This document shows, piece after piece, positions 52,569-60,096 of a stretch of DNA of 64,000 nt. The translations under genes and the position numbers were made by a program. The notes under the pieces are model-generated. The model was not told where the DNA came from and searched no databases. It was given only the letters and a program-made list of their open reading frames with translations. Position 1 is the first letter of the stretch, and every line of letters starts with the position of its first letter. The stretch is from an uncultured Oscillospiraceae bacterium (lineage in GTDB: Bacteria > Bacillota > Clostridia > Oscillospirales > Oscillospiraceae). The stretch covers positions 1 through 64,000 of the forward strand of contig CAJUSG010000002.1 of NCBI GenBank assembly GCA_910589085.1. Direction: 5' to 3'.

Positions 52569-52991
52569 ATGGAGCGCGCCATTCGTCACAGCAAAAAACG
52601 GGAGGCAATCCTGGCCGCCCTTCGGGGGACAACCCGCCACCCGTCCGCCGAGTGGCTCTACCGGCAGCTCAAGCCTCAGCACCCCGACCTCAGCCTGGGG
52701 ACGGTATACCGCAATCTGGCCTTCTTTCAGGAGCGCGGCCTGGTCCAGAGCGTAGGCGTGGTCCAGGGCCAGGAGCGGTTCGACGCCATTGTCGCCCCCC
52801 ACAGTCACTTTGTTTGCGTGTGCTGCGGCACCGTTCTGGACCTGCCCGGCATCCATCCGGAGGAGGACCTGGAGCTGGCCGTCAGTCGGCAATATGGGTT
52901 CGTAGTGGAACGCCGCGAGCTCACCTTCTACGGGCGTTGTCCCGAGTGCGTAAAACAACCACAAAATAATAAGGAGGAACCACTGTCATGA
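52569..52991 (+). CDS. perR: Fur family peroxide regulator (PerR-like)
   Basis: A 140-residue Fur-family repressor. N-terminal winged helix (HPSAEWLYRQLKPQHPDLSLGTVYRNLAFFQERG, in parts), metal-site IVAPHSHFVCVCCGTVLDLPG, second CxxC in GRCPECVK. Its stop overlaps the rubrerythrin start, and rubrerythrin and rubredoxin follow, the usual PerR target set. Fur itself is the alternative. Confidence 0.88.
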   Translation: MERAIRHSKKREAILAALRGTTRHPSAEWLYRQLKPQHPDLSLGTVYRNLAFFQERGLVQSVGVVQGQERFDAIVAPHSHFVCVCCGTVLDLPGIHPEEDLELAVSRQYGFVVERRELTFYGRCPECVKQPQNNKEEPLS

Positions 52992-53530
52992 AAAAATTTG
53001 TTTGCAGCGTCTGCGGTTATGTCTACGAGGGCGAGTCCGCCCCCGCCAAGTGCCCCCAGTGCGGCGTCGGCCCCGAGAAGTTCGTGGAGCAGAAGGGCGA
53101 GATGTCCTGGGCTGCCGAGCACATCGTGGGCGTAGCCCAGGGCGTTGATCCCCAGATCATCGAGGGCCTGCGCGCCAACTTCCAGGGCGAGTGCACCGAG
53201 GTCGGCATGTACCTGGCCATGGCCCGTGTGGCCCACCGCGAGGGCTACCCCGAGATCGGCCTGTACTGGGAGAAGGCCGCCTGGGAGGAGGCCGAGCACG
53301 CCGCCAAGTTCGCCGAGCTGCTGGGCGAGGTGGTCACCGACTCCACCAAGAAGAACCTGGAGATGCGCGTCGAGGCTGAGAACGGCGCTACCGCCGGCAA
53401 GGTCGCTCTGGCCAAGATGGCCAAGGAGCAGAACCTGGACGCCATCCATGACACCGTCCACGAGATGGCCCGGGACGAGGCCCGCCACGGCAAGGCCTTC
53501 AAGGGCCTGCTGGAGCGGTACTTCGGCTAA
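52988..53530 (+). CDS. Reverse rubrerythrin (NADH peroxidase component)
   Basis: A 180-residue peroxide-scavenging di-iron protein. The rubredoxin domain comes first (CSVCGYVYEG, CPQCGVG; 1-40), and the ferritin-like domain second with ligands in GECTEVGMYLAMARVAHREG, AAWEEAEHAAKF and MARDEARHGKAF. This reversed order defines revRbr of clostridia. Highly biased codons point to strong expression. Confidence 0.95.
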   Translation: MKKFVCSVCGYVYEGESAPAKCPQCGVGPEKFVEQKGEMSWAAEHIVGVAQGVDPQIIEGLRANFQGECTEVGMYLAMARVAHREGYPEIGLYWEKAAWEEAEHAAKFAELLGEVVTDSTKKNLEMRVEAENGATAGKVALAKMAKEQNLDAIHDTVHEMARDEARHGKAFKGLLERYFG

Positions 53531-53541
53531 GCCTTACCACG

Positions 53542-53567
53542 CCTTCCCGCCCTTCCGGGCGGGAAGG
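53542..53567 (+). terminator. Terminator/attenuator between rubrerythrin and rubredoxin
   Basis: CCTTCCCGCCC/GGGCGGGAAGG stem, then TTATTTT. Confidence 0.85.
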
Positions 53568-53597
53568 TTATTTTAACAAATCTAGGAGGAATTTCTA

Positions 53598-53753
53598 ATG
53601 GATAAGTACGTCTGCCCCTGCGGCTATGAGTACGACCCCGCCGTGGGTGACCCCGACAACGGCGTCGCCCCCGGCACCCCCTGGGACCAGGTCCCCGACA
53701 GCTGGGTGTGCCCCACCTGCGGCCTGGGCAAGGATGTCTTTGAGAAGGTGTAA
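53598..53753 (+). CDS. Rubredoxin
   Basis: A 51-residue electron donor starting MDKYVCPCGYEYDPAVGD. The iron site uses CPCGY and CPTCG; the first loop is CxC-G, one residue shorter than the canonical CxxCG. It ends KDVFEKV. AGGAGG precedes the ATG. Likely electron donor to the upstream rubrerythrin. Confidence 0.93.
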   Translation: MDKYVCPCGYEYDPAVGDPDNGVAPGTPWDQVPDSWVCPTCGLGKDVFEKV

Positions 53754-53771
53754 ACAGAATTATCCTTTTGA

Positions 53772-53800
53772 GGGAGACAGGGAGACCTGTCTCCCGTTTT
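53772..53800 (+). terminator. Terminator of the rubredoxin gene
   Basis: GGGAGACAGG, loop gaga, CCTGTCTCCC, then TTTT. Confidence 0.9.
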
Positions 53801-53841
53801 ATCAAAGAGCAGGGGCGGCACGCCAATGTGCCGCCCCTATC

Positions 53842-54255
53842 CTAATCTTGCAAAGTGTTGCCGTTTGCGTCAACAGAAATTTTTCCGGTAAGAATAAAAA
53901 TACCATCTACTAATCCCCAAATCCCAGAAATAACCGGCCCTATGAAGACTAAGGCACCTGCTGTTGCGAGTATTATGTGGATAATGCCTTTTTTGGTGTT
54001 TCCGAGGTAAAAATCGTGTATTCCCAAACCGCCCAAAAAAATCCCCAGCAGACCCGCAATTAATTTCGACTTAGCTCCTTCCACTGCCTTTGTATTGGTA
54101 AGAGAACATCCACAACTTAAACATACAGCTGCAATAGGTGCTGTTTCTTTTCCGCAGTGCGGACAATAGGCGTTTCCGGTGCCTGTCGATACTCCGCACT
54201 TTACACATACAACCGCATTTTGATTCATTTCACTCCCGCAATTTCTGCAATACAT
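53842..54255 (-). CDS. Zinc-ribbon plus TM2 domain protein
   Basis: 137 residues: two CxxC zinc ribbons (CRNCGSEMNQNAVVCVKCG, CPHCGKE...CLSCGC; 1-52), then the TM2 domain with LLGIFLGGLGIHDFYLGNTKKGI near 69-90 and two helices. Base composition is clearly more AT-rich than the neighbours, suggesting recent arrival. Function unknown. AAGGAG before ATG 54255. Confidence 0.88.
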   Translation of the reverse strand: MYCRNCGSEMNQNAVVCVKCGVSTGTGNAYCPHCGKETAPIAAVCLSCGCSLTNTKAVEGAKSKLIAGLLGIFLGGLGIHDFYLGNTKKGIIHIILATAGALVFIGPVISGIWGLVDGIFILTGKISVDANGNTLQD

Positions 54256-54460
54256 AGTCTCGCTCCTTTTTATTCTTCCATATCTAATGGGCTATTGTTG
54301 TCTATTTGTCATGGTCTTGCTAACAGCCGTACAGCAAAGCTGATTATACTCTGTTTTACATCTAATTGCAAGATAAATTTTTATTTTTCTATCAATTAGA
54401 GTGTTTAATTTCTGGCTGTATGCTGTAAAATTTATTAGAAGTCAGTTAAGGGGCAGTATA

Positions 54461-54820
54461 ATGGACTTATTACTTATGGGAAGTAAAATCAAAGCAGAGC
54501 GAAAGCGGCTTAATTTGACGCTGGAAACGCTATCGGAACAGGTAGGAATATCCAGAAACTACCTTTGGGAAATAGAGGCCGGACGTAAGGCCCCCGCATT
54601 GAATACACTGTTCAATTTAGGCGTTACCCTTAACGTGTCTATTGATTATCTACTGGGGGCCTCCGCCGAAAAGAAAAGTATTAGCGGCAATTCTCCCGCG
54701 ACAGAGCGCGATTTAGAAATTGCGCGGATTATGAAAACACTAAACGGGTATGAAATAAAGGAGTTATCGCTAATATCTGATGTGATACACGACTTTTCAA
54801 GATATTTTGAACAGAAATAG
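54461..54820 (+). CDS. Xre-family helix-turn-helix regulator
   Basis: A 119-residue regulator: HTH_3 domain (about 10-65; LETLSEQVGISRNYLWEIEAGRKAP) and a helical C-terminal tail. AAGGGG before ATG 54461. AT-rich relative to flanks; possibly phage- or element-derived. Target unknown. Confidence 0.88.
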   Translation: MDLLLMGSKIKAERKRLNLTLETLSEQVGISRNYLWEIEAGRKAPALNTLFNLGVTLNVSIDYLLGASAEKKSISGNSPATERDLEIARIMKTLNGYEIKELSLISDVIHDFSRYFEQK

Positions 54821-54855
54821 CAAGCGCGGCTACTGGAAAGCCACGCTTGTTTTTT
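54821..54855 (+). terminator. Terminator of the Xre gene
   Basis: CAAGCG-GGCT/AGCC-CGCTTG stem then TTTTTT. Confidence 0.88.
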
Positions 54856-54933
54856 GTTATGCGGAAAATACCACCGCCACCGCTCGACTGTATAACCGCC
54901 GCCGCGTCTGCCGTTTTCGGTCGTTTCCGCCGT

Positions 54934-54960
54934 GATAAGGATGTATTTGAAAAGGCTTAA
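54934..54960 (+). pseudogene. Remnant of a second rubredoxin 3' end
   Basis: Nine codons read DKDVFEKA-stop, nearly identical to the end of the intact rubredoxin (GKDVFEKV-stop). They are followed at the same distance by a hairpin with the same gaga loop. Upstream sequence no longer reads as rubredoxin in one frame. Confidence 0.5.
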
Positions 54961-54972
54961 ACCGCGCCTTCA

Positions 54973-55004
54973 CGGAGGGGAACAGGGAGACCTGTTCCCC
55001 TCCG
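54973..55004 (+). terminator. Hairpin following the rubredoxin remnant
   Basis: A perfect 14-bp stem (CGGAGGGGAACAGG with its complement) and loop gaga, like the rubredoxin terminator at 53772. Confidence 0.8.
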
Positions 55005-55144
55005 TCCTGTCTCCGGGCGTGTTGACATGTCCGCCTGTTTTGGGTACAAAAACCAGACACGAACCGCGTGGGCCGCAATTCGCATCTGGCGGAGTATTTC
55101 AAGATCTCTTTGTCAACGGGAAGAAGTCCCCATGGGGATCTCCT

Positions 55145-55495
55145 CTAGGCCATTCTGTCCCGCAGGACACTGGCGGAGAGGATGGCTAGAAATTGCGCTG
55201 TTTTAGGCTTTTCATCCAGCGGTCCGCAGGCCAGCTGTTCCAGCAGCACCCGATTTTTATCCCAGACAATGGCGATCACGGTCCGGATATTACGCTCCAC
55301 CGCTTTCCAGTTTGTCTCGTATCGCTTGGCGACATCGGGATAGAGGCACTTCGTCACCATCAGCAGCCGGTCCGGGCGTTCTACGCACATAGCCACCGCC
55401 TCTGCGGTATGAAAGAAGCCGGTATAATTGGCTGTTACGCCCAGCCGGTAAAGCAAGTCAAATACCTGCGCAGTCGTGTTATCCATATGAAGCAT
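55145..55495 (-). CDS. Stand-alone Spo0A C-terminal-type DNA-binding protein
   Basis: 116 residues resembling the Spo0A effector domain without the receiver: LLYRLGVTANYTGFFHTAEAVAMC, VTKCLYPDVAKRYETNWKAVERNIRTVIAIVWDKN, and KPKTAQFLAILSASV at the end. It cannot be regulated by phosphorylation in cis. It overlaps the upstream Xre gene by 17 bases; the pair is one unit. AAGGAT before ATG 55495. Confidence 0.82.
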   Translation of the reverse strand: MLHMDNTTAQVFDLLYRLGVTANYTGFFHTAEAVAMCVERPDRLLMVTKCLYPDVAKRYETNWKAVERNIRTVIAIVWDKNRVLLEQLACGPLDEKPKTAQFLAILSASVLRDRMA

Positions 55496-55715
55496 TATTT
55501 ACATCCTTTTCTGTTTCCAGCAGCTTCGACACCGTGATCCCCATATAAGCCGCAATTTTCTGCAGGGTGCTCAGCTTCGGGTCTGTCAGCTTCCTTTCAA
55601 TCAAGCTGAGCTCCTCCACACTGATCCCCATATCATAGGCAAGATCAAATTGAGATTTCTTCCAATATTTCCGATACCCTTTTACCCGTTTTGATAACGC
55701 TTCTAACTCTGGCAT
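55479..55715 (-). CDS. Small Xre-family HTH protein
   Basis: A 78-residue HTH_3 protein: SQFDLAYDMGISVEELSLIERKLTDPKLSTLQKIAAYMGI (helix-turn-helix, in parts). AAAGGGG lies before ATG 55715. Coupled to the Spo0A-C-like gene. Confidence 0.85.
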   Translation of the reverse strand: MPELEALSKRVKGYRKYWKKSQFDLAYDMGISVEELSLIERKLTDPKLSTLQKIAAYMGITVSKLLETEKDVNNASYG

Positions 55716-56023
55716 TTTTACGACCCCTTTAGATATAATTATACAAAAAGAGCCAAAAAAATCTACGTACTGCAGTACGGGTTTTCGTTTTTCCAAAAAG
55801 GTCAGCCCTTCCAAACCGCGTACAGGGCTGATCCTCCTTCGTGCCGCCCTCGGGACCAATCAATCCCAGCCCGCCGCGCGGGTCACAGCCTCCTTTGCCA
55901 ACAACACGACCGCCGCGGTGCCTGCTGACATTATATCACAGGTTATTTTTCTGTTGTAGTGTCCGAAATGCCAAAAACCACGGCGGCGGTCTGGAGAAGG
56001 GGCAGCCGATATCCCAGAGAACG

Positions 56024-56055
56024 AAAAATTCCCCCGACTGCCGTCGGGGGAATTT
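56024..56055 (-). terminator. Terminator after rplA
   Basis: AAATTCCCCCGAC/GTCGGGGGAATTT stem, T-run on the minus strand. It ends the ribosomal operon directly after rplA. Confidence 0.9.
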
Positions 56056-56066
56056 GTAAAAACCAA

Positions 56067-56759
56067 TCAAGCCAGCTTAGCGCCGTTGACCTTGACGCCG
56101 GGACCCATCGTAGCCGCTACGGTGCAGCTCTTAATATACTGGCCCTTTGCGGCGGCGGGCTTGGCCTTGATGATGGCGCCCATGAGGGCGGCGAAGTTCT
56201 CGCTCAGCTTCTCGGGGCCGAAGGAGACCTTGCCGATGGGGCAGTGGATGATGTTGGTCTTGTCCAGGCGGTACTCCACCTTACCGGCCTTAATCTCGTT
56301 GACGGCCTTGGTCACGTCCATGGTGACGGTGCCGGCCTTGGGGGAGGGCATCAGGCCCTTGGGGCCCAGCACCTTACCCAGGCGGCCCACCACGCCCATC
56401 ATGTCGGGGGTGGCGACCACCACGTCGAAGTCGAACCAGTTCTCCTTCTGGATCTTCTCCACCAGGTCCATCTCGCCCACGAAGTCGGCGCCGGCGGCCT
56501 TGGCCTCATCGGCCTTGGCGGCCTTGGCGAAGACCAGCACCCGCTGACTTCTGCCGGTGCCGTGGGGCAGGACGATGGCGCCGCGGACCTGCTGGTCGGC
56601 GTGGCGGGAGTCGACGCCCAGCTTCACGTGGAGCTCCACAGTCTCGTCGAACTTGGCGGTAGCGGTGTCCACCACCAGCTTCATGGCGTCCGCGGTATCA
56701 TACAGCGCGTTCTTGTCGATCTTCTTGGCGCTCTCTTTATATTTCTTACCTCTAAACAT
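56067..56759 (-). CDS. rplA: 50S ribosomal protein L1
   Basis: A 230-residue L1: VDTATAKFDETVELHVKLGVDSRHADQQVRG near the start, GLMPSPKAGTVTMDV near 130. Translational repressor of its own operon in many bacteria. AGGAGG before ATG 56759. Confidence 0.98.
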   Translation of the reverse strand: MFRGKKYKESAKKIDKNALYDTADAMKLVVDTATAKFDETVELHVKLGVDSRHADQQVRGAIVLPHGTGRSQRVLVFAKAAKADEAKAAGADFVGEMDLVEKIQKENWFDFDVVVATPDMMGVVGRLGKVLGPKGLMPSPKAGTVTMDVTKAVNEIKAGKVEYRLDKTNIIHCPIGKVSFGPEKLSENFAALMGAIIKAKPAAAKGQYIKSCTVAATMGPGVKVNGAKLA

Positions 56760-56772
56760 TCTTGTCCCCTCC

Positions 56773-57198
56773 TTACTCGCCCACCAGGATACCCATGGAG
56801 CGGGCAGTGCCGGCGATCATGCTCATAGCAGCCTCGATGGAGGCGGCGTTGAGGTCGGGCATCTTGGTCTCAGCGATCTTGCGCACATCCTCCTTGCTGA
56901 TGGTGGCCACCTTGTTCTTGTTGGGCACACCGGAGGCCTTCTCAATGTTGCAGGCCTTCTTAATCAGCACGGGGGCGGGGGGCGTCTTGGTGATAAAGGT
57001 GAAGGAGCGGTCGGCGTAGACGGTGATGATGACGGGGATAATCAGGCCCACGTCGTTCTTGGTCCGCTCGTTGAACTCCTTGGTAAAGGCGGCGATGTTC
57101 ACGCCGTGCTGGCCCAGGGCGGGGCCAACCGGGGGGGCGGGAGTCGCCTTGCCGGCGGGAATCTGCAATTTTACGTATCCAGTTATTTTCTGTGCCAC
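56773..57198 (-). CDS. rplK: 50S ribosomal protein L11
   Basis: A 141-residue L11 with the N-terminal proline-rich IPAGKATPAPPVGPALGQHGVNI. GTG start 57198 with GGAGGTG seven bases ahead. Confidence 0.98.
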   Translation of the reverse strand: MAQKITGYVKLQIPAGKATPAPPVGPALGQHGVNIAAFTKEFNERTKNDVGLIIPVIITVYADRSFTFITKTPPAPVLIKKACNIEKASGVPNKNKVATISKEDVRKIAETKMPDLNAASIEAAMSMIAGTARSMGILVGE

Positions 57199-57271
57199 GA
57201 AAGAGCACCTCCATTTGAAAATGTGGTAGTTTGGCGGAGCTTTTCGCTCCTCCCACTGTCGGGGTCTATTT

Positions 57272-57348
57272 TGTAGGGCGCGACGACCCCGGCGCGCCGT
57301 TTTAAAGCAGCCCGGAGCAGGCGGCGCGCCGAGTCGTCGCGCCCTACA
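57272..57348. repeat. Dispersed palindromic repeat element (copy C)
   Basis: Starts TGTAGGGCGCGACGACCCC and ends GTCGTCGCGCCCTACA. Inserted between nusG and rplK, within an operon that must still be read through. Confidence 0.85.
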
Positions 57349-57364
57349 CCGGGGTCAGGCATAA

Positions 57365-57889
57365 TCAGGAATTTGCCGGTTCCACCTGGTCCAGCTCCAG
57401 CTCCACGGGGGTCTCCCGCCCGAACATGGACACCACCACCCGGACCTTACCGTTGTCCAGGTCGATCTCGTCCACAATACCCAGGAAGGACTCCAGGGCG
57501 CCGTCGGTGATGCGCACGGTGTCGCCCAGCTCATAGCTGACCACGACCTCCCGCTTCTCCACGCCCAGGGCGGCCACATCGGCCTCACTCAGGGGGATGG
57601 CCTTGTTGCCCTCGCCCAGGAACCCGGTAACGCCGCGGATATTCCGTACCACGTGCCAGGTCTCGTCGTTCATCACCATCTTGACCAGGACATAGCCGGG
57701 GAACACCTTGCGCTCCACATCCTTGGGGCCGCTGTCCGTAATCTCGGTGACTGTCTCCAGGGGGATGCTGATCTCATGAATCAGCTCGTGCATATTGCGG
57801 TTTTCGACATACTTCTCGATGGTGGCCTTCACCGTGTTCTCATAGCCGGAATAGGTGTGGACCACATACCAGTTCGCATTGTCTGCCAT
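57365..57889 (-). CDS. nusG: Transcription termination/antitermination protein NusG
   Basis: 174 residues: NGN domain (WYVVHTYSGYENTVKATIEK; VFPGYVLVKM) and C-terminal KOW domain (LGDTVRITDGALESFLGIV). ATG 57889 is preferred over GTG 57898, with AGGTG six bases ahead. Confidence 0.97.
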   Translation of the reverse strand: MADNANWYVVHTYSGYENTVKATIEKYVENRNMHELIHEISIPLETVTEITDSGPKDVERKVFPGYVLVKMVMNDETWHVVRNIRGVTGFLGEGNKAIPLSEADVAALGVEKREVVVSYELGDTVRITDGALESFLGIVDEIDLDNGKVRVVVSMFGRETPVELELDQVEPANS

Positions 57890-57894
57890 CCGCG

Positions 57895-58155
57895 TCACCT
57901 GTTGATAATCAAACTGATTGCCTGATTCGCCACAAAGTCGAACAGGGCGATAAAGATGCCGACCACGACGACGCAGGCGATGACGATCAGGGTATTATTG
58001 ATGGTCTGCTTGCGGGTGGGCCACTGGACCTTTTTCAGCTCGCTCTTCATATCCCGGAACCACTTGCCCATACGGGCGAAAAAACCGGGGTTGGCGTTTT
58101 TGTCGGACTTCTTGTCCTTCTTGGCGGCCTGGACGGCCTTTTCGTTTTCAGCCAT
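57895..58155 (-). CDS. secE: Preprotein translocase subunit SecE
   Basis: 86 residues: a Lys-rich N-terminus, WFRDMKSELKKVQWPTRKQTINNT, and one C-terminal transmembrane helix. Standard position before nusG. Confidence 0.96.
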   Translation of the reverse strand: MAENEKAVQAAKKDKKSDKNANPGFFARMGKWFRDMKSELKKVQWPTRKQTINNTLIVIACVVVVGIFIALFDFVANQAISLIINR

Positions 58156-58172
58156 TACTTACCCTTCTTTCA

Positions 58173-58340
58173 TCACTTCGTCTCATTGTGAACGGTGTGC
58201 TTCCTGCAGAAGGGGCAGTATTTGTTCAACTCCAGACGGTCGGGGGTATTCTTCTTGTTCTTGAACGTGTTGTAGTTTCTCTGCTTGCACTCAGAGCACC
58301 GCAGGGTGATCTTAATGCGAGCGCCGGCTTTTGCTGCCAT
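58173..58340 (-). CDS. rpmG: 50S ribosomal protein L33
   Basis: A 55-residue zinc-type L33: MAAKAGARIKITLRCSECK, then CPFCRKHTVHNETK at the end; both CxxC pairs present. First gene of the rpmG-secE-nusG operon. GGAGGTG precedes the ATG. Confidence 0.97.
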   Translation of the reverse strand: MAAKAGARIKITLRCSECKQRNYNTFKNKKNTPDRLELNKYCPFCRKHTVHNETK

Positions 58341-58395
58341 ATTGTTCGGCACCTCCTTCTTTATTTGACGGGCTCCGTCATTTCAAAAGAAAACG

Positions 58396-58537
58396 CCGGA
58401 TGCGGCCCGTCTCTTGCCGAATCCAGCGCCAAAGGGCGCGAAAGCGCGCCCAGAGGATACGGTGGATGTCGGCTGCTGCCTCCCTGTGTCCTGCCCCGCA
58501 GGTAGAGGGGTCCGCCCCCCGGACACCGCATCCGGGC
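58396..58537 (-). ncRNA. Structured leader RNA of the rpmG-secE-nusG operon
   Basis: Between the promoter and rpmG the transcript carries about 220 bases of structured sequence. One segment (58524-58537) can pair either with 58448-58464 (a local 90-base fold) or, over 10 perfect pairs, with 58396-58405 followed by TTTTCTTTT. These are mutually exclusive, as in attenuators. The central GGCAGGACACAGGGAGG ... CAGCAGCC slightly recalls SRP RNA domain IV, but the hairpin tip does not fit well. Confidence 0.4.
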
Positions 58538-58570
58538 AGCAGAAAAAAGCCCCTTTCACAGGTAGAGCTT

Positions 58571-58599
58571 ACTATACCACGCCTGTCCCCCGCCGTCAA
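58571..58599 (-). promoter_or_regulatory. Promoter of the rpmG-secE-nusG-rplK-rplA operon
   Basis: Minus strand TTGACG (58599-58594), 17-base spacer, TATAGT (58576-58571). Transcription would start near 58564. Confidence 0.82.
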
Positions 58600-58808
58600 G
58601 GGCTTTTTTGCCTTTTCCGTTAAAATACTGTGAATCTTTCCGGCGCGGGGGAAAATAGGTTTGCATTCTACAGACAGGTATGGTATACTCCTGACTTAAA
58701 TATACCCGTCTTTGGGAATATTAACCCCATCCGCAAATCCGGCAGGGCGCGGCGGCCTCGGCGCGCCCTGCGAAATCCATTATTCTAAAAGGAGTCGATT
58801 CTTTCCCC

Positions 58809-60059
58809 ATGGACATAGACAGTACCAGCATCGCTATGCTAGTCACCCTGCTCATTCTGGTGGCCATGTCGGCCTATTTCTCCGCCACCGAGACGGCCTT
58901 CACCTCACTCAACCGCATCCGTCTGAAGAACCGGGCGGACAACGGCAGCCGCCGTGCGGCCAAAACCCTGGAGCTGGCGGAGGAGTATGACAAGCTGCTG
59001 TCCACCATTCTCATCGGCAACAACATTGTGAACATCACGGCCACCACGGTGTCCACCGTGCTGTGCACCCGGTGGTTCCACCAGTACGGCCCCACGGTGG
59101 CCACGGTGGCCCTCACCGTCATCATTCTGGTCTTCGGGGAGATAACCCCCAAGAGCCTGTCCAAGGAGTGCCCGGAGAACTTCGCCATGTTCGCCCAGCC
59201 TCTGCTCAAGCTGTTCATGGTGCTCTTCACCCCTCTGAACTTTCTGTTCAGCCAGTGGAAGCGGCTGATGAGCAAGGTCTTCCGGGCCAGGGGGGACGAC
59301 GGCATCACCGAGGAGGAGCTGGTGGGCATGGTGGACCAGGCCCAGACCGAGGGCGGCCTGGACGAGCACGAGAGCGACCTGATCCGCAACGCCATCGAGT
59401 TCAACGACCTGGAGGTCTCGGAGATCCTCACCCCCCGGGTGGACCTGACCGCCGCCGAGGAGGAGAGCACCATGGAGGAGATCGCCTCCCTCTTTGCCGA
59501 GACGGGCTACTCCCGCATCCCCATCTACCACGAGACCATCGACAACATCGTGGGCGTCATCCACGAGAAGGACTTCTACGCCGCCCGCTACCGGGGGGAG
59601 ACCATGGTCAGCAGCATCAAATCCCCTGTGTTCTATACCACGGGCAACACCAAGGTGTCCGAGCTGCTGCGCATCCTCCAGAAAAACAAGGCCCACATGG
59701 CCGTGGTGGTGGACGAGTACGGCGGAACCCAGGGCATCGCCACCCTGGAGGACATTCTGGAGGAGCTGGTGGGGGAGATCTGGGATGAGCACGACGAGGT
59801 CATCGAAATCTTCCGAAAGCAGCCTGACGGCAGCTATATCATCGCCTGCTCCGCCGACCTGGACGACATGTATGACCTTTTCCAGGTGAAGGGGAGCTGC
59901 GACGCCGCCACCGTGTCCGGCTGGGTGCTGGAGCAGGTGGGCCGGGTCCCCGAGGCGGGGGACCACTTCCAGGCCGAGGGGCTGGATGTCACCGTTACCA
60001 AGGTGGAGCACCGCCGGGTGCTGGAGATTCAGGTGCGGGTACTGGAGGAGACAACATAA
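58809..60059 (+). CDS. CNNM/CorC-type membrane protein with CBS pair (hemolysin family)
   Basis: 416 residues: DUF21/CNNM transmembrane domain (about 8-145; AYFSATETAFTSLNRIRLKNRA, FGEITPKSLSKECPE), two CBS domains (about 205-330; MTPRVDL-like EILTPRVDLTAAEE, VVVDEYGGTQGIATLEDILEELVGEI) and a C-terminal CorC_HlyC domain. Probably a Mg or other divalent-cation exporter gated by nucleotide binding. Start ATG 58809. Confidence 0.93.
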   Translation: MDIDSTSIAMLVTLLILVAMSAYFSATETAFTSLNRIRLKNRADNGSRRAAKTLELAEEYDKLLSTILIGNNIVNITATTVSTVLCTRWFHQYGPTVATVALTVIILVFGEITPKSLSKECPENFAMFAQPLLKLFMVLFTPLNFLFSQWKRLMSKVFRARGDDGITEEELVGMVDQAQTEGGLDEHESDLIRNAIEFNDLEVSEILTPRVDLTAAEEESTMEEIASLFAETGYSRIPIYHETIDNIVGVIHEKDFYAARYRGETMVSSIKSPVFYTTGNTKVSELLRILQKNKAHMAVVVDEYGGTQGIATLEDILEELVGEIWDEHDEVIEIFRKQPDGSYIIACSADLDDMYDLFQVKGSCDAATVSGWVLEQVGRVPEAGDHFQAEGLDVTVTKVEHRRVLEIQVRVLEETT

Positions 60060-60064
60060 TAATG

Positions 60065-60096
60065 GGGCCTGCCCTTTCGGGCAGGCCCTCTTTTTT
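60065..60096 (+). terminator. Terminator of the CNNM gene
   Basis: GGGCCTGCCC/GGGCAGGCCC then TTTTTT. Confidence 0.92.

Noticed and set aside
58448..58537. Firm call as SRP (4.5S/scRNA) RNA
   Set aside because: A GCAGCAGCC-like stretch is present in a 90-base hairpin, but the apical tetraloop and symmetric loop could not be matched; kept only as a candidate.
58378..58599. Minus-strand 73-codon frame in the rpmG leader
   Set aside because: It starts upstream of the transcription start and overlaps the promoter; the leader is better explained by RNA structure.
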